Positions 35,386 through 47,213 of a DNA stretch of 64,000 nucleotides are shown in pieces; within the stretch, counting starts at the first letter, position 1; every line of letters starts with the position of its first letter. The notes under the pieces are model-generated. The model saw only the letters and a program-made list of their open reading frames with translations, was not told where the DNA came from and did not search any database. The DNA is from Acidovorax sp. (lineage in GTDB: Bacteria > Pseudomonadota > Gammaproteobacteria > Burkholderiales > Burkholderiaceae_C). The translations under genes were made by a program, and so were the position numbers. The DNA lies in the NCBI RefSeq assembly GCF_021287135.1, contig NZ_JAJTBB010000031.1, forward strand, positions 62,001 through 126,000, read 5' to 3'.

Positions 35386-36192
35386 ATGACCAAAGCGTTT
35401 CGCCTCATCGCGTCCACCGGCATCCACAAGGGAGACCGGGAGTACCAGCAAGACCAGGTGGCCTTGATCTCGCACCCGCGCTACAACGGCTGCGTGCTGG
35501 GCGTTGTGGCAGATGGCATGGGGGGGCGCAGCGGCGGCCGCAAGGCGTCCGACCAGGTCATGATGACCGCTCGCCAGCTGTTCGAGCGGTATTCGCCCGA
35601 CGCCGACGACCCGGTCACCATGCTCAAGAGCATGGTGGAGGAGGCCCACATCGTCATCCGCCTCACCGCCATTTCCGCGGAGCAGGAGCCCCACAGCACG
35701 ATCGCGGCCTTTCTCATCAACCCGCGCGGCGACTGCCACTGGGTGCACGCCGGGGATTCGCGCATCTACCATTTCCAGGGCGCCCGGATGGTGTTCCGCA
35801 CCAGCGACCATTCGTACGTGCAGGCGCTGGTGGACCGTGGGGAACTCACGGAGGCCGAAGCCAACAACCACCCGCACTCCAACATCCTGGTGGGGTGCCT
35901 GGGCACCGAGAGCGATCCGCCCATCACCACCCACGTGATCCCGCAGCTGCAGCCGGGCGATGTGCTGATGGCGTGCAGCGATGGCGTGTGGCACTACTTC
36001 TCCCCGACCGAGCTGGGTTCGGTGGTGGACGCCCTGTCTCCCCGCGAGGCCACCGAGTTTCTGGTGGAAAAGGCGCGCACCCGTGCCCGTGGCGGCGGCG
36101 ACAACCTGTCGCTGGTGATCGTGAAGATTGAGGCGCTGGTGGAAGAGAAGAAGGTGGCCCGCCTGATCGCCGCCGACGCAGACCGCGGCTAA
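35386..36192 (+). CDS. PP2C-type Ser/Thr protein phosphatase
   Basis: 268 residues. Metal-dependent phosphatase that reverses Hanks-type kinases. Motifs: REYQQDQVAL (metal Asp), VVADGMGGRSGG, WVHAGDSRIYHF, SDGVWHYFSPTEL and GGDNLSLVIVKI (final metal Asp). All key residues are present; no regulatory or membrane domain. ATG 35386 gives MTKAFRLIAS; a longer frame exists but lacks features. Divergent from the helicase gene. The only kinase in the window is 15 kb away (19218-20510). Confidence 0.92.
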   Translation: MTKAFRLIASTGIHKGDREYQQDQVALISHPRYNGCVLGVVADGMGGRSGGRKASDQVMMTARQLFERYSPDADDPVTMLKSMVEEAHIVIRLTAISAEQEPHSTIAAFLINPRGDCHWVHAGDSRIYHFQGARMVFRTSDHSYVQALVDRGELTEAEANNHPHSNILVGCLGTESDPPITTHVIPQLQPGDVLMACSDGVWHYFSPTELGSVVDALSPREATEFLVEKARTRARGGGDNLSLVIVKIEALVEEKKVARLIAADADRG

Positions 36193-36331
36193 GCCGGCGC
36201 CCGGGTTGCGGCGCGCACCGTGCGCCTGCGGCGGCAGAAGCCCCGCGGTAACCGGCACGGAGCCGCCGCGCCGCAACAGCCTTCCAACCCCAATGACCCC
36301 GCGCCCCCCGCGCCCGGTTGGGCGCGGCGAC

Positions 36332-37099
36332 TCAACGCGCGGCGGACGCCGGCGGTAGCGGTGCCGCAGGCACATGCCCCCGGGCCGCCGCCTCCGCGCG
36401 CGATTTTTCCACGCGTTCACGGCGCTCCTGCGCTGCCTGCAAGGCCCGCTCGTGCTGCGCGCGCGCCTGTGCGGCGCGTTCATTGCTCGCGGCTGTGCGA
36501 GCGGCCGTTTCGCGGGCGTGCGTCTGCACCCGCGTGCGCTGTTCCTGGGCGCGCTGGGCAGCCTCCCGATCCCGCTGGACGGCATCCGCGGCGGAGTGCG
36601 CCGGCGGCGGCGCAGCCCGGCCACCGTGGCGCAGTACCGCGGACGGCGCCGTACCGTCTGCCGATGCGGTGGCAGACGGCGGAACAGCCTGCTGCTGCTT
36701 CTCTTCAATGGCCTTGCGGCGCTCGGCCGCCTTTTCCTTGCGCTCCGCGTCGTTGAGTTCGATCTCGCGGGCACGCAGGCGCAACTCGGCATCGCGCACG
36801 CCCGCGCGCACCTTGCGCAAGCAGTCCTCGACGGCAAAGCGCTGGTAGCACGCCGCCTCGTCCTGCAGCTGCTTCGCGCGCAATGCCTCGCGCTCATGGC
36901 GGATACGCTCGTGCTCCGCCTTGCCGCGCGGGGAGTCGGTGCGGTCTGTGCCGGGCGCATTCGACAGCGCGCCTTCCACCGCCGGCTGCGCTGGCGCCTC
37001 CGTCTGTGGCTGCGGCTGCGGCTGTGCCCAGGCGGCCGGCCCCAACGTCCACGCCGCCAGGGCAAGGCAGCAGGCTCCCAGGCGGGTGTGCAAGTTCAT
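36332..37099 (-). CDS. Exported coiled-coil protein of unknown function, coupled to zapE
   Basis: 255 residues. Signal peptide (CCLALAAWTLGPAAWA) then a Pro/Gln-rich segment (QPQPQPQTEAPAQ). A charged helical region follows (KAEHERIRHEREALRAKQLQ, with CYQRFAVEDCLRKVRAGVRD) and a long Ala/Arg/Glu/Gln coiled coil to the end. The two Cys in CYQRFAVEDC may pair. The ATG at 37099 shares ATGA with the zapE stop, so the two are translationally coupled. Function unknown; periplasmic location is inferred from the signal peptide. Confidence 0.82.
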   Translation of the reverse strand: MNLHTRLGACCLALAAWTLGPAAWAQPQPQPQTEAPAQPAVEGALSNAPGTDRTDSPRGKAEHERIRHEREALRAKQLQDEAACYQRFAVEDCLRKVRAGVRDAELRLRAREIELNDAERKEKAAERRKAIEEKQQQAVPPSATASADGTAPSAVLRHGGRAAPPPAHSAADAVQRDREAAQRAQEQRTRVQTHARETAARTAASNERAAQARAQHERALQAAQERRERVEKSRAEAAARGHVPAAPLPPASAAR

Positions 37100-38193
37100 G
37101 TCAGTCCTGTATCGACAGTCCGGCGTTCCAGCGACAGGAATTCCTTGGACTGCATTTCGTTGAGCCGCGAGATGGTGCGCGGGAACTCGTGCGCCAGCGG
37201 ACCTTCCGTGTACAGCTGTTCGGGCGGCACGGCCGCGGACAGAATCAGCTTGACGCGGCGGTCGTAGAGCACATCCACCAGCCAGGTGAACCGCCGCGCC
37301 GGCGACGCCATGCTCACCGGCATGTACGGTACGTCGGACAGCAGCACCGTGTGGAACTGCGTCGCGATCTCCAGATAGTCGTTCTGCGAGCGCGGACCGC
37401 CGCACAGTGTCCGGAAGTCGAACCACACCACCCCGCCGGCCTTGCGCCGCGCACGGATTTCGCGCTGTTCGATGTGCAGCACCGGGTCTTCGTCATGCAC
37501 CTCGGCCAACTGGTCGAAGGCGTGGTTCATTTCGGCGTCTGCCTCGGGGCCCAGCGGCGTGTGGTAGAGCTTCACATGCTCCAGCGTGCGGCGGCGGTAG
37601 TCGGTGCCGTTGTCGACATTGATGACTTCCAGCCTTTCGTTCAGCAGCGCAATGGCCGGCAGGATGCGGTCGCGGTGCAGACCGCCCGGGTACAGGTCGT
37701 CGGGCTTGAAGTTGGAAGTGGTCACGAATCCCACGCCGTTCTCAAACAGCGCCACCAGCAGCCGGTGCAGGATCATGGCATCGGTGATATCGGCCACGTG
37801 GAACTCGTCGAAGCAGATGAGCTTGTAGCGCTTGGCAATGCGCGCGCCCAGCACATCCAGCGGGTTCACCGTGCCTTGCAGGATCGCCAGCTCTCGGTGC
37901 ACCTCGCGCATGAATTCGTGGAAATGCAGGCGCACCTTGCGCCGCAGCGGCACGGCGTTGAAAAAGCACTCCATGAGGAAACTCTTGCCTCGCCCCACCC
38001 CGCCATACATGTAGACGCCGCGCGGCACGTCCGGGCGGTTGATGAGCTTCTTGAGCGCATTGGAACGGCTGTGCTTGTACGCAGCCCATTCGTTGGCGCA
38101 GCGCTCCAGCGCATCGACCGCGCGCAGCTGGGCGGGGTCGCTGCGAAACCCCTTGGCCTGCAGCTCTGCTTCATATGCCTGTCTGACGTTCAC
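37096..38193 (-). CDS. zapE: Cell division ATPase ZapE (AFG1-like)
   Basis: 365 residues. AAA-type ATPase that acts at the FtsZ ring in E. coli and is related to mitochondrial AFG1. Walker A MYGGVGRGKSFLM is near residue 65; Walker B KLICFDEFHVADITDAMIL; an arginine-finger-type HRDRILPAI follows. The start is GTG at 38193 (VNVRQAYEAELQ), after a modest GGTGAAG. It lies downstream of lpdA with a hairpin between them, so it probably has its own promoter, and it is coupled to the coiled-coil gene. Confidence 0.93.
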   Translation of the reverse strand: MNVRQAYEAELQAKGFRSDPAQLRAVDALERCANEWAAYKHSRSNALKKLINRPDVPRGVYMYGGVGRGKSFLMECFFNAVPLRRKVRLHFHEFMREVHRELAILQGTVNPLDVLGARIAKRYKLICFDEFHVADITDAMILHRLLVALFENGVGFVTTSNFKPDDLYPGGLHRDRILPAIALLNERLEVINVDNGTDYRRRTLEHVKLYHTPLGPEADAEMNHAFDQLAEVHDEDPVLHIEQREIRARRKAGGVVWFDFRTLCGGPRSQNDYLEIATQFHTVLLSDVPYMPVSMASPARRFTWLVDVLYDRRVKLILSAAVPPEQLYTEGPLAHEFPRTISRLNEMQSKEFLSLERRTVDTGLT

Positions 38194-38212
38194 CGCGCTT
38201 CACCCACAATGC

Positions 38213-38265
38213 TATAAAAACAATAGCTGCTCGCGCTTATCCAGCAAGCGCGAGCAGCCATTTTT
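38213..38265 (-). repeat. Dispersed stem-loop repeat, copy 6; possible lpdA terminator
   Basis: GGCTGCTCGCGCTTGCTGGA then TAAGCGCGAGCAGCTATTG on the minus strand: about 14 paired bases, the strongest stem in the family. TTTTTA follows four bases after the stem, so it can also terminate lpdA (stop at 38277). Opposite orientation to the other copies. Confidence 0.65.
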
Positions 38266-38276
38266 ACCTCAAACTA

Positions 38277-39734
<1,458 letters not shown>

Positions 39735-39763
39735 GGGAAATCTCGTTCAGTCTGTTGGAGAAA

Positions 39764-39809
39764 GACCCACCGGCGGGCCGGACCATAGGCCGGGCCACGC
39801 GGGTGGGTC
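39764..39809. other. Large hairpin between odhB and lpdA
   Basis: GACCCACC at 39764-39771 pairs with GGTGGGTC at 39802-39809, with a GGCCGG/CCGGGCC inner helix. It fills most of the 90-base gap between the odhB stop and the lpdA start. No T run on either side, so it is more likely an mRNA-processing or stability element than a terminator. Confidence 0.5.
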
Positions 39810-39824
39810 GATGCAGTCAGGGGA

Positions 39825-41099
<1,275 letters not shown>

Positions 41100-41150
41100 T
41101 TTGTGTTCTTTCAGTAGGGTTCTGTTCTGTATTCGTTCGGGTAGCTGGCC

Positions 41151-44030
41151 TTACTTGGTCAGGACAAACCCCTTGAGCTTGGCGAATGCCGCATCCACCA
41201 GCGCCTTTTGCTGCTCCTGGTGCAGGTGGGCATAGCCCACGGCAGGCGACGCAGACGCCGCACGGCCGGCATAGCCGAGCTTCTGGCCTTCGAGCATGTT
41301 CTCGTGGATGTTGTGCTGGATGAAGAACCAGGCGCCCTGGTTCTGCGGCTCGTCCTGGCACCACACGATGTCGGTGGCATTGGGGAACTTCTTCAGTTCG
41401 GCCGCAAAAGCCTTGTGCGGGAACGGATACAGCTGCTCCACGCGGAGGATGGCCACGTCGTCGTCCTCACGCTCCGTGCGCTTCTTCACCAGGTCGTAGT
41501 ACACCTTGCCGGAGCAGGCGATCACGCGCTTGACCTTGGCGGCCTTCTTCACGATGGCCTCGTCCTGCTCGGGGATCACCGTCTGGAAGCCGCCCTTGGT
41601 GAACTCGGACAGCGGCGAGGTGGCGTCCTTGTTGCGCAGCAGCGACTTGGGCGTCATGATGATCAGCGGCTTGCGCAGGTCGCGCACCATCTGGCGGCGC
41701 AGCACGTGGAAGATCTGGCTGGCCGTGGTGGGCTGCACGATCTGCATGTTGGCGTCGGCCGCCAGCTGCATGAAGCGCTCCAGGCGTGCCGAGCTGTGCT
41801 CGGGGCCCTGGCCTTCGTAGCCGTGCGGCAGCATCAGGGTGATGCCGTTGACACGGCCCCACTTCACTTCGCCGGAGGCGATGAACTGGTCGATCACCAC
41901 CTGGGCGCCGTTGGCGAAGTCGCCGAACTGGGCTTCCCAGATCACCAGGGTGTTGGGGTCGTTGGACGCGTAGCCGTATTCAAAGCCCAGCACCGCCTCT
42001 TCAGACAGGATGGAGTCGATCACGACGAACGGAGCCTGGTTGTCGGCCACGTTCTGCAGCGGCACATAGGTGCCGGTATCCCACTTCTCGCGCTTCTGGT
42101 CGTGCACCACGGCGTGCCGGTGGGTGAACGTGCCGCGGCCGCAGTCTTCACCCGACAGGCGCACGGGGTAGCCGCTGGCCACCAGCGAGGCGAACGCCAT
42201 GTGCTCGCCCATGCCCCAGTCCACGGGGATTTCGCCGCGGCCCATGGCGGCACGGTCGTCGTACACCTTCTTCACCAGCTGGTGCGGCGTGACGCTTTCG
42301 GGGATGGTCGTGATCTTCTCGGCCAGGCGCTTCCACTCGGCCAGGGGGATGGCCGTGTCGCCGGCGTCCGTCCACTTCTTGCCCAGGAACGGGCTCCAGT
42401 CCACGGCGTACTTGCTCTTGAAGTTGGTCAGCACCGGGTCCACCGTGTGCTTGCCGGCGTCCATGGCGGCTCGGTAGGCCTTGACCATGTCGTCGCCCAG
42501 CGACTCGCCCAGGCCCTGCGCGGCCAGCTTGTCAGCGTACAGCTTGCGCGTACCGGGGTGGGCACCGATCTTCTTGTACATCAGCGGCTGGGTCAGCGCG
42601 GGGGTGTCTTGCTCGTTGTGGCCCAGCTTGCGGAAGCAGATGATGTCCACGACCACGTCCTTCTGGAACTCCATGCGGAATTCCAGAGCGAGTTGGGTAG
42701 CCAGCACCACGGCTTCGGGATCGTCACCATTCACGTGCAGCACCGGCGACTCGACCATCTTCACGATATCGGTGCAATACAGCGTAGAGCGTGCATCGCG
42801 CGGGTCGGACGTGGTGAAACCGATCTGGTTGTTGATGATGATGTGCACCGTGCCGCCCGTGGAATAGCCACGGGTCTGGGCCAGCGCCAGCGTTTCCTGG
42901 TTCACGCCCTGGCCGGCAAAGGCCGCGTCGCCGTGCACCAGCACGGGCAGCACCTGCTTGCCGTGCGGGTCGGCGCGGCGGTCCATGCGGGCACGCACCG
43001 AGCCTTCCACCACGGGGTTGACGATTTCCAGGTGGGAGGGGTTGAACGCCAGCGACAGGTGCACCGGGCCGCCGACGGTGGTCACGTCGGAGCTGAAGCC
43101 CTGGTGGTACTTCACGTCGCCCGAGGGCAGGTCTTCCGGCGCGGTGTGGTCAAACTCGGCAAACAGGTCCTTGGGCATCTTGCCCAGGGAGTTCACCAGA
43201 ACGTTCAGGCGGCCGCGGTGGGCCATGCCGATGACGATTTCCTGAACGCCCTTGGCACCGGCCTGCTGAATGAGTTCATCCATGGCGGCGATGAAGCTCT
43301 CGCCGCCTTCGAGCGAGAAGCGCTTCTGGCCGACGTATTTGGTGTGCAGGAAGCGCTCCAGGCCTTCAGCGGCCGTCAGGCGGTCCAGGATGTGCTTTTT
43401 CTTTTCGGCACCGAAATTGGGCTTGCTGCGGATCGCTTCGAGCTTTTGCTGCCACCAGCGCTTCTGGTTCTGCTCGGTGGCATACATGTACTCCGCGCCG
43501 ATGGAGCTGCAGTAGGTCTCGCGCAGCGCGTTGATCAGCTCGCGCAGCGTCATGCTCTCTTTGCCGAAGAACGTGTTGCTGGTGTTGAACACGGTTTCCT
43601 GGTCGGCGTCGGTGAAGCCGTAGAAAGAAGGCTCCAGCTCGGGAATTGCGGGGCGCTCGGTGCGCTTGAGCGGATCCAGATCGGCCCAGCGCTGGCCCAC
43701 GTTGCGGTAGGCGGCAATCAGTTGCTGGACGGCGGTGCGCTTGCGACCCAGTTCGGAGTCGGCGCCACTGGCCACGACGACCTTGGTGCCGCCCTGCTTG
43801 GCACGCTCGGCAAATGCATTGATGACGGGCAGGTGGGGAACGTCCTTGGCGTTGGAGCCATCCACCGCCGGCACATGTTGAAGTGCGTCAAAGTACTCGC
43901 GCCAGTTGTCTGGCACGCTGCCTGGGTTGGCAAGGTAGTTCTCGTACATCTCTTCGACATAGGGCGCGTTGCCGCCGAAGAGGTAGGTGTTGCCTTGGTA
44001 GGCTTGATAGACGGACGTCGTATCGCTCAT
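41151..44030 (-). CDS. odhA: 2-oxoglutarate dehydrogenase E1
   Basis: 959 residues, normal for the family. Thiamine-diphosphate-dependent decarboxylase of the TCA cycle. The N-terminal E2-contact region is SVYQAYQGNTYLFGGNAPYV. Active-site regions: IGMAHRGRLNVL, HGDAAFAGQGVNQETLALAQ, IIINNQIGFTT, and SGEDCGRGTFTHRHAVVHDQ further on. First gene of the odhA-odhB-lpdA operon. GGAGG at 44041-44045 (minus strand) is a strong ribosome-binding site, and a perfect 7-base stem-loop abuts it. Also named sucA. Confidence 0.97.
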   Translation of the reverse strand: MSDTTSVYQAYQGNTYLFGGNAPYVEEMYENYLANPGSVPDNWREYFDALQHVPAVDGSNAKDVPHLPVINAFAERAKQGGTKVVVASGADSELGRKRTAVQQLIAAYRNVGQRWADLDPLKRTERPAIPELEPSFYGFTDADQETVFNTSNTFFGKESMTLRELINALRETYCSSIGAEYMYATEQNQKRWWQQKLEAIRSKPNFGAEKKKHILDRLTAAEGLERFLHTKYVGQKRFSLEGGESFIAAMDELIQQAGAKGVQEIVIGMAHRGRLNVLVNSLGKMPKDLFAEFDHTAPEDLPSGDVKYHQGFSSDVTTVGGPVHLSLAFNPSHLEIVNPVVEGSVRARMDRRADPHGKQVLPVLVHGDAAFAGQGVNQETLALAQTRGYSTGGTVHIIINNQIGFTTSDPRDARSTLYCTDIVKMVESPVLHVNGDDPEAVVLATQLALEFRMEFQKDVVVDIICFRKLGHNEQDTPALTQPLMYKKIGAHPGTRKLYADKLAAQGLGESLGDDMVKAYRAAMDAGKHTVDPVLTNFKSKYAVDWSPFLGKKWTDAGDTAIPLAEWKRLAEKITTIPESVTPHQLVKKVYDDRAAMGRGEIPVDWGMGEHMAFASLVASGYPVRLSGEDCGRGTFTHRHAVVHDQKREKWDTGTYVPLQNVADNQAPFVVIDSILSEEAVLGFEYGYASNDPNTLVIWEAQFGDFANGAQVVIDQFIASGEVKWGRVNGITLMLPHGYEGQGPEHSSARLERFMQLAADANMQIVQPTTASQIFHVLRRQMVRDLRKPLIIMTPKSLLRNKDATSPLSEFTKGGFQTVIPEQDEAIVKKAAKVKRVIACSGKVYYDLVKKRTEREDDDVAILRVEQLYPFPHKAFAAELKKFPNATDIVWCQDEPQNQGAWFFIQHNIHENMLEGQKLGYAGRAASASPAVGYAHLHQEQQKALVDAAFAKLKGFVLTK

Positions 44031-44045
44031 ATTCCGCTGACCTCC

Positions 44046-44062
44046 GCTTTCCTTGGGAAAGC
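44046..44062 (-). promoter_or_regulatory. Stem-loop abutting the odhA ribosome-binding site
   Basis: GCTTTCC-CAA-GGAAAGC (minus strand) is a perfect 7-base stem with a 3-base loop that ends directly at the GGAGG of odhA. The ATG follows ten bases after the GGAGG. A helix stacked against the ribosome-binding site can influence initiation or mRNA decay. Confidence 0.45.
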
Positions 44063-44287
44063 ATTAGCTGGTTGAGAAACCTTCCGCGACACGGCTGAAC
44101 CGATTGGCGGATGCGACTGTGGCTGGGGAAGGGCCTGGGGTTGCGGGCGTCATTGTGCCACTGATCGGCCAACCACCCAACGAAAGCGGGATCGAGCCCT
44201 CCCGACGGGCCGGCAGCGCCATGCGCACTGCAAAGACGGGGCGCGCCTCGCGTACAGTGCGAGGTACTGCAACACAGCCTGCCCCAC

Positions 44288-45343
44288 ATGACACAGCCCA
44301 CTCCCCAGAACAAAGTCTTCCTGCTGCTGCTGGCCTTGGTCACGGTCGCCTTTGGCGCCATCCTCTGGCAGTTCCATGGGGCCGTCTTCTGGGGCGTCGT
44401 GCTGGCCATTCTGTTCGCCCCCCTGCACCGCCAGTTGCTGCGGCGCATGCCCCGTCGGCGCAATCTCGCGGCACTGTGCACATTGGGTTTGTGCCTGGTC
44501 GTGGTCATCCTGCCCATGACGGCCATCGCCGTCTCCCTCGTGCAGGAAGCCACCGTCGCCTACGAACGGATGCGGTCCGGCCAATTGAATTTCGGGCTGT
44601 ATTTCCAACAAGTCATGGCCGCCCTGCCAGGCTGGGCCACCAACCTTCTGGAACGGCTGAACCTGACCTCCATTGCCGAGCTGCAACAAAAACTATCGTC
44701 CGTCGCCGTGCAGGCCAGCCAGATCGTGGCCACCCAGGCCCTGAACATCGGACAGAACACACTGGAGTTCCTGGTCAGCTTCGGCATCATGCTGTACCTG
44801 CTGTTCTTCCTGCTGCGCGATGGCGCCGACCTCGCCGCTCGCATCGGCCAGGCCACCCCCCTGGATGCAGAGCACAAACGCCAACTGGTCAGCAAGTTCA
44901 CCACCGTGATCCGCGCCACCGTCAAGGGCAACATCGTCGTAGCGGCCTCCCAAGGTGCACTGGGCGGCCTCATCTTCTGGATCCTCGGCATCCAGGGCCC
45001 TGTGCTGTGGGGGGTCTTGATGGCCTTTCTGTCGCTGCTGCCCGCGGTCGGCGCAGGATTGATCTGGCTACCCGTGGCCATCTACTTTCTGGCCACCGGC
45101 TCGGTGTGGCAAGGCACCGTCCTCATCGCCTTCGGCGTGGGAGTCATCGGCCTGGTCGACAACATCCTGCGGCCGATTCTGGTGGGCAAGGACACCAAGA
45201 TGCCGGACTACATCGTGCTCATCTCCACCCTGGGCGGCATGGCGCTGTTCGGGCTCACCGGTTTCGTGATTGGCCCGGTCATCGCGGCACTGTTCATCGC
45301 CAGCTGGGACCTGTTTTCGCCCGGCCCTGCGCAAAATCCTTGA
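44288..45343 (+). CDS. AI-2E/PerM family membrane transporter
   Basis: 351 residues with about seven or eight membrane segments: two N-terminal (LLLALVTVAFGAILWQF), a soluble middle region, then LEFLVSFGIMLYLLFFLLRD and a C-terminal block (LGGLIFWILGIQGPVLWGVL; GVGVIGLVDNILRPILVGKD). That is the PF01594 pattern. Some members export AI-2 or act in Na+/H+ exchange; here the substrate is unknown. Divergent from odhA. A weak hairpin with CTTTTT follows the stop (45398-45419). Confidence 0.9.
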   Translation: MTQPTPQNKVFLLLLALVTVAFGAILWQFHGAVFWGVVLAILFAPLHRQLLRRMPRRRNLAALCTLGLCLVVVILPMTAIAVSLVQEATVAYERMRSGQLNFGLYFQQVMAALPGWATNLLERLNLTSIAELQQKLSSVAVQASQIVATQALNIGQNTLEFLVSFGIMLYLLFFLLRDGADLAARIGQATPLDAEHKRQLVSKFTTVIRATVKGNIVVAASQGALGGLIFWILGIQGPVLWGVLMAFLSLLPAVGAGLIWLPVAIYFLATGSVWQGTVLIAFGVGVIGLVDNILRPILVGKDTKMPDYIVLISTLGGMALFGLTGFVIGPVIAALFIASWDLFSPGPAQNP

Positions 45344-45397
45344 GGCGCTCCCGCCAGCCTCGCGACTTGCAAGTGAGGCACCTTGTATTCCGCGGGT

Positions 45398-45419
45398 GCG
45401 GCTGGCAGGCCGCCTTTTT
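45398..45419 (+). terminator. Candidate terminator of the AI-2E-type gene
   Basis: GCGGC-TGGCAG-GCCGC followed by CTTTTT, 55 bases after the stop. The stem is only five bases, so efficiency is uncertain. Confidence 0.45.
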
Positions 45420-45476
45420 GGCAGCGCGCTCCCGGTTCCAGGACTGCTGCCGGGCGTGGCGAGCTGTCCTGCACCC

Positions 45477-46826
45477 TCACGCCGTGGGACTGCTGAACCC
45501 GGGAATGCGCCGCACGGTTTCCTTGAGCGCCTCGAAGCACGCGCCATCGATGGCCTTCCCGACGCTGTCGGCCATGATTTCCAGCGTGCGGTCAACGGGA
45601 ACCGCTCCGCGGTACGGTCTTGCCGCGGTGATGGCATCAAAGATGTCTGCGCAAGTGATGATGCGCGTTTCAATGCTGATTTCTTCTGCTTTCAGCCCCC
45701 GGGGATAGCCATTGCCGTCCAGCCTTTCATGATGGGCTCCGGCTACACGCGCCAGCTCAGAAAAGGCGTCAATGCGCGAGAGAATGTTCTCGGTGAACAC
45801 CGCATGGCTGCGAACTGCGGCCCACTCGTCCTCGTCGAGCTGGCCCGGCTTGTCCAGGATGCTGTTGCTGACCCCGAGCTTTCCAATATCGTGCAAAAGC
45901 GCACCTCTCTTGAGCCAGCGCCGTTGGCTGGGCTCAAGACCCATGGTTTCCGCCGTCAAATCCACGTACAGCGCCACACGAGCGCTGTGCCCGCTGGTGT
46001 ACGGGCTTTTTGAATCCACGATTTGCCCGAAGGCGGTCGCAATGTCGTCCAGGTAGTCCTCGTCCAGTGAAACCGTTTGCGAGGCTGGCTCCAATGCGAG
46101 GACTGAAGCGGAAATGTTGGCGCTCGCCAGATGACGCCAAAACGCGTCATCCGCCGCAGCGGTGAACGCATCGACCACCTCCGGGTCGAACCACTGCCCG
46201 CGCCGGCGTGCCACTTCATCCATCGCTGCCTGCCGACCGCCACTCGTATAAAAGACATCGACTACCTGCGAAAGCAATGCGATCCGGGAGTAAAGCGGGA
46301 TCGCTCCGCCCGCCAGGGCGTCTGGCCGCCCTCTGCCGTTGTGATGCTCATCCAGGTGGTAGATACCGGTTGCGACGGGCTCAGGAAATCGCAGAAGCCG
46401 CGCAATTTCTGCGCCGCGCTGGCATCGGGTTTGGATGAGCTCGTCGGCCAGCTCCCTTCCGTTGCGGATGATGTTCATGACTGCCCGAAATCGCTCCACC
46501 AGTGGCGCCCTCAGGCCTGTGTGCGACAACACAAAATTAAGAACCTGGGGGACGCCATCGCCGACCGTCTTGAAGTCATGCTTGAACGACAAGTCGTCCG
46601 TGAGATAAAGCTGGCAGATGCGAGCCGCATTGCTGCTGCAGCCGAGATCCTTGAGCAGAAGGGTGTAGTACAGCCCCCAAAGCTCCTCCTCGGCCAAACC
46701 CAAGCGCTTCCCGACGTGCATGCCAATCCAGCAGCAGCGTATGCAATGTCCTTCAGGCTGGCCCTCAGTGAGGTCCAAAGCGTGGCTTAACGCCGAAATC
46801 AGCTGGGACAGGCGCAAGCGGTGCAT
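45477..46826 (-). CDS. HD-GYP c-di-GMP phosphodiesterase with degenerate N-terminal HD domain
   Basis: 449 residues. C-terminal HD-GYP domain with all landmarks: SGHSARVALYVD, HDIGKLGVSNSILDKPG, AHHERLDGNGYPRGL and ITCADIFDAI, so it should hydrolyse c-di-GMP. The N-terminal half mirrors this layout but is eroded: GHCIRCCWIGMHVGKRLG, LKDLGCSS where HDIG is expected, and DEHHNGRGRPDAL where HHE-GYP is expected. That half is probably a regulatory, catalytically dead HD domain. ATG 46826 (MHRLRLSQLISAL) is chosen; the open frame runs further up through non-family text. No signal peptide. Confidence 0.9.
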   Translation of the reverse strand: MHRLRLSQLISALSHALDLTEGQPEGHCIRCCWIGMHVGKRLGLAEEELWGLYYTLLLKDLGCSSNAARICQLYLTDDLSFKHDFKTVGDGVPQVLNFVLSHTGLRAPLVERFRAVMNIIRNGRELADELIQTRCQRGAEIARLLRFPEPVATGIYHLDEHHNGRGRPDALAGGAIPLYSRIALLSQVVDVFYTSGGRQAAMDEVARRRGQWFDPEVVDAFTAAADDAFWRHLASANISASVLALEPASQTVSLDEDYLDDIATAFGQIVDSKSPYTSGHSARVALYVDLTAETMGLEPSQRRWLKRGALLHDIGKLGVSNSILDKPGQLDEDEWAAVRSHAVFTENILSRIDAFSELARVAGAHHERLDGNGYPRGLKAEEISIETRIITCADIFDAITAARPYRGAVPVDRTLEIMADSVGKAIDGACFEALKETVRRIPGFSSPTA

Positions 46827-47170
46827 TTCTGAGGGGTGAAGACGTTGGGAAGCTAATTTAACCGGTTGCTCAAATTGATGCCGGAGCGAAACGGCTTGTA
46901 CAAGCCCAGAGCGATGCGATGAACGGCCTGTTGCCCCTGCAGGCGGTGCGCCCACAACCGGGCACAAACCTTTTTGATGACTCCGCGCATGAACTGCGTG
47001 TCTTGGCCCGCGGCCGCAAGCGTGTTCACGACCTGCAATTGAATCGAACACGCACCGCTTCCACCATCGTGGGGCTTTTGCCGCCGGGTCTTGCGCCGTT
47101 CATTCCTCAAAGAAAACGAGGCAATTACGGCTACTGCCCGCAGATTGCCTACAAGCAACACCAAAAGAAA
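46827..47170. other. Non-coding gap between HD-GYP gene and tRNA terminator
   Basis: About 340 bases. Two open frames of 100-odd residues cross it, one on each strand, but neither has family motifs, a ribosome-binding site or a compositional signal of coding. I see no gene here. It should hold the HD-GYP promoter. Confidence 0.5.
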
Positions 47171-47199
47171 AACCCCGCTATCTTTTCGATAGCGGGGTT
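47171..47199 (-). terminator. Intrinsic terminator of tRNA-Lys
   Basis: AACCCCGCTATC-GAAAA-GATAGCGGGGTT forms a 12-base perfect stem on the minus strand, followed by TTTCTTTT. It begins 15 bases after the tRNA 3' end. Confidence 0.9.
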
Positions 47200-47213
47200 T
47201 CTTTGCAATAGCT

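Noticed and set aside
46853-47164. 103-residue minus-strand frame upstream of the HD-GYP gene
   Set aside because: No ribosome-binding site, no recognisable family, and it overlaps the tRNA terminator side. Insufficient support for a gene.
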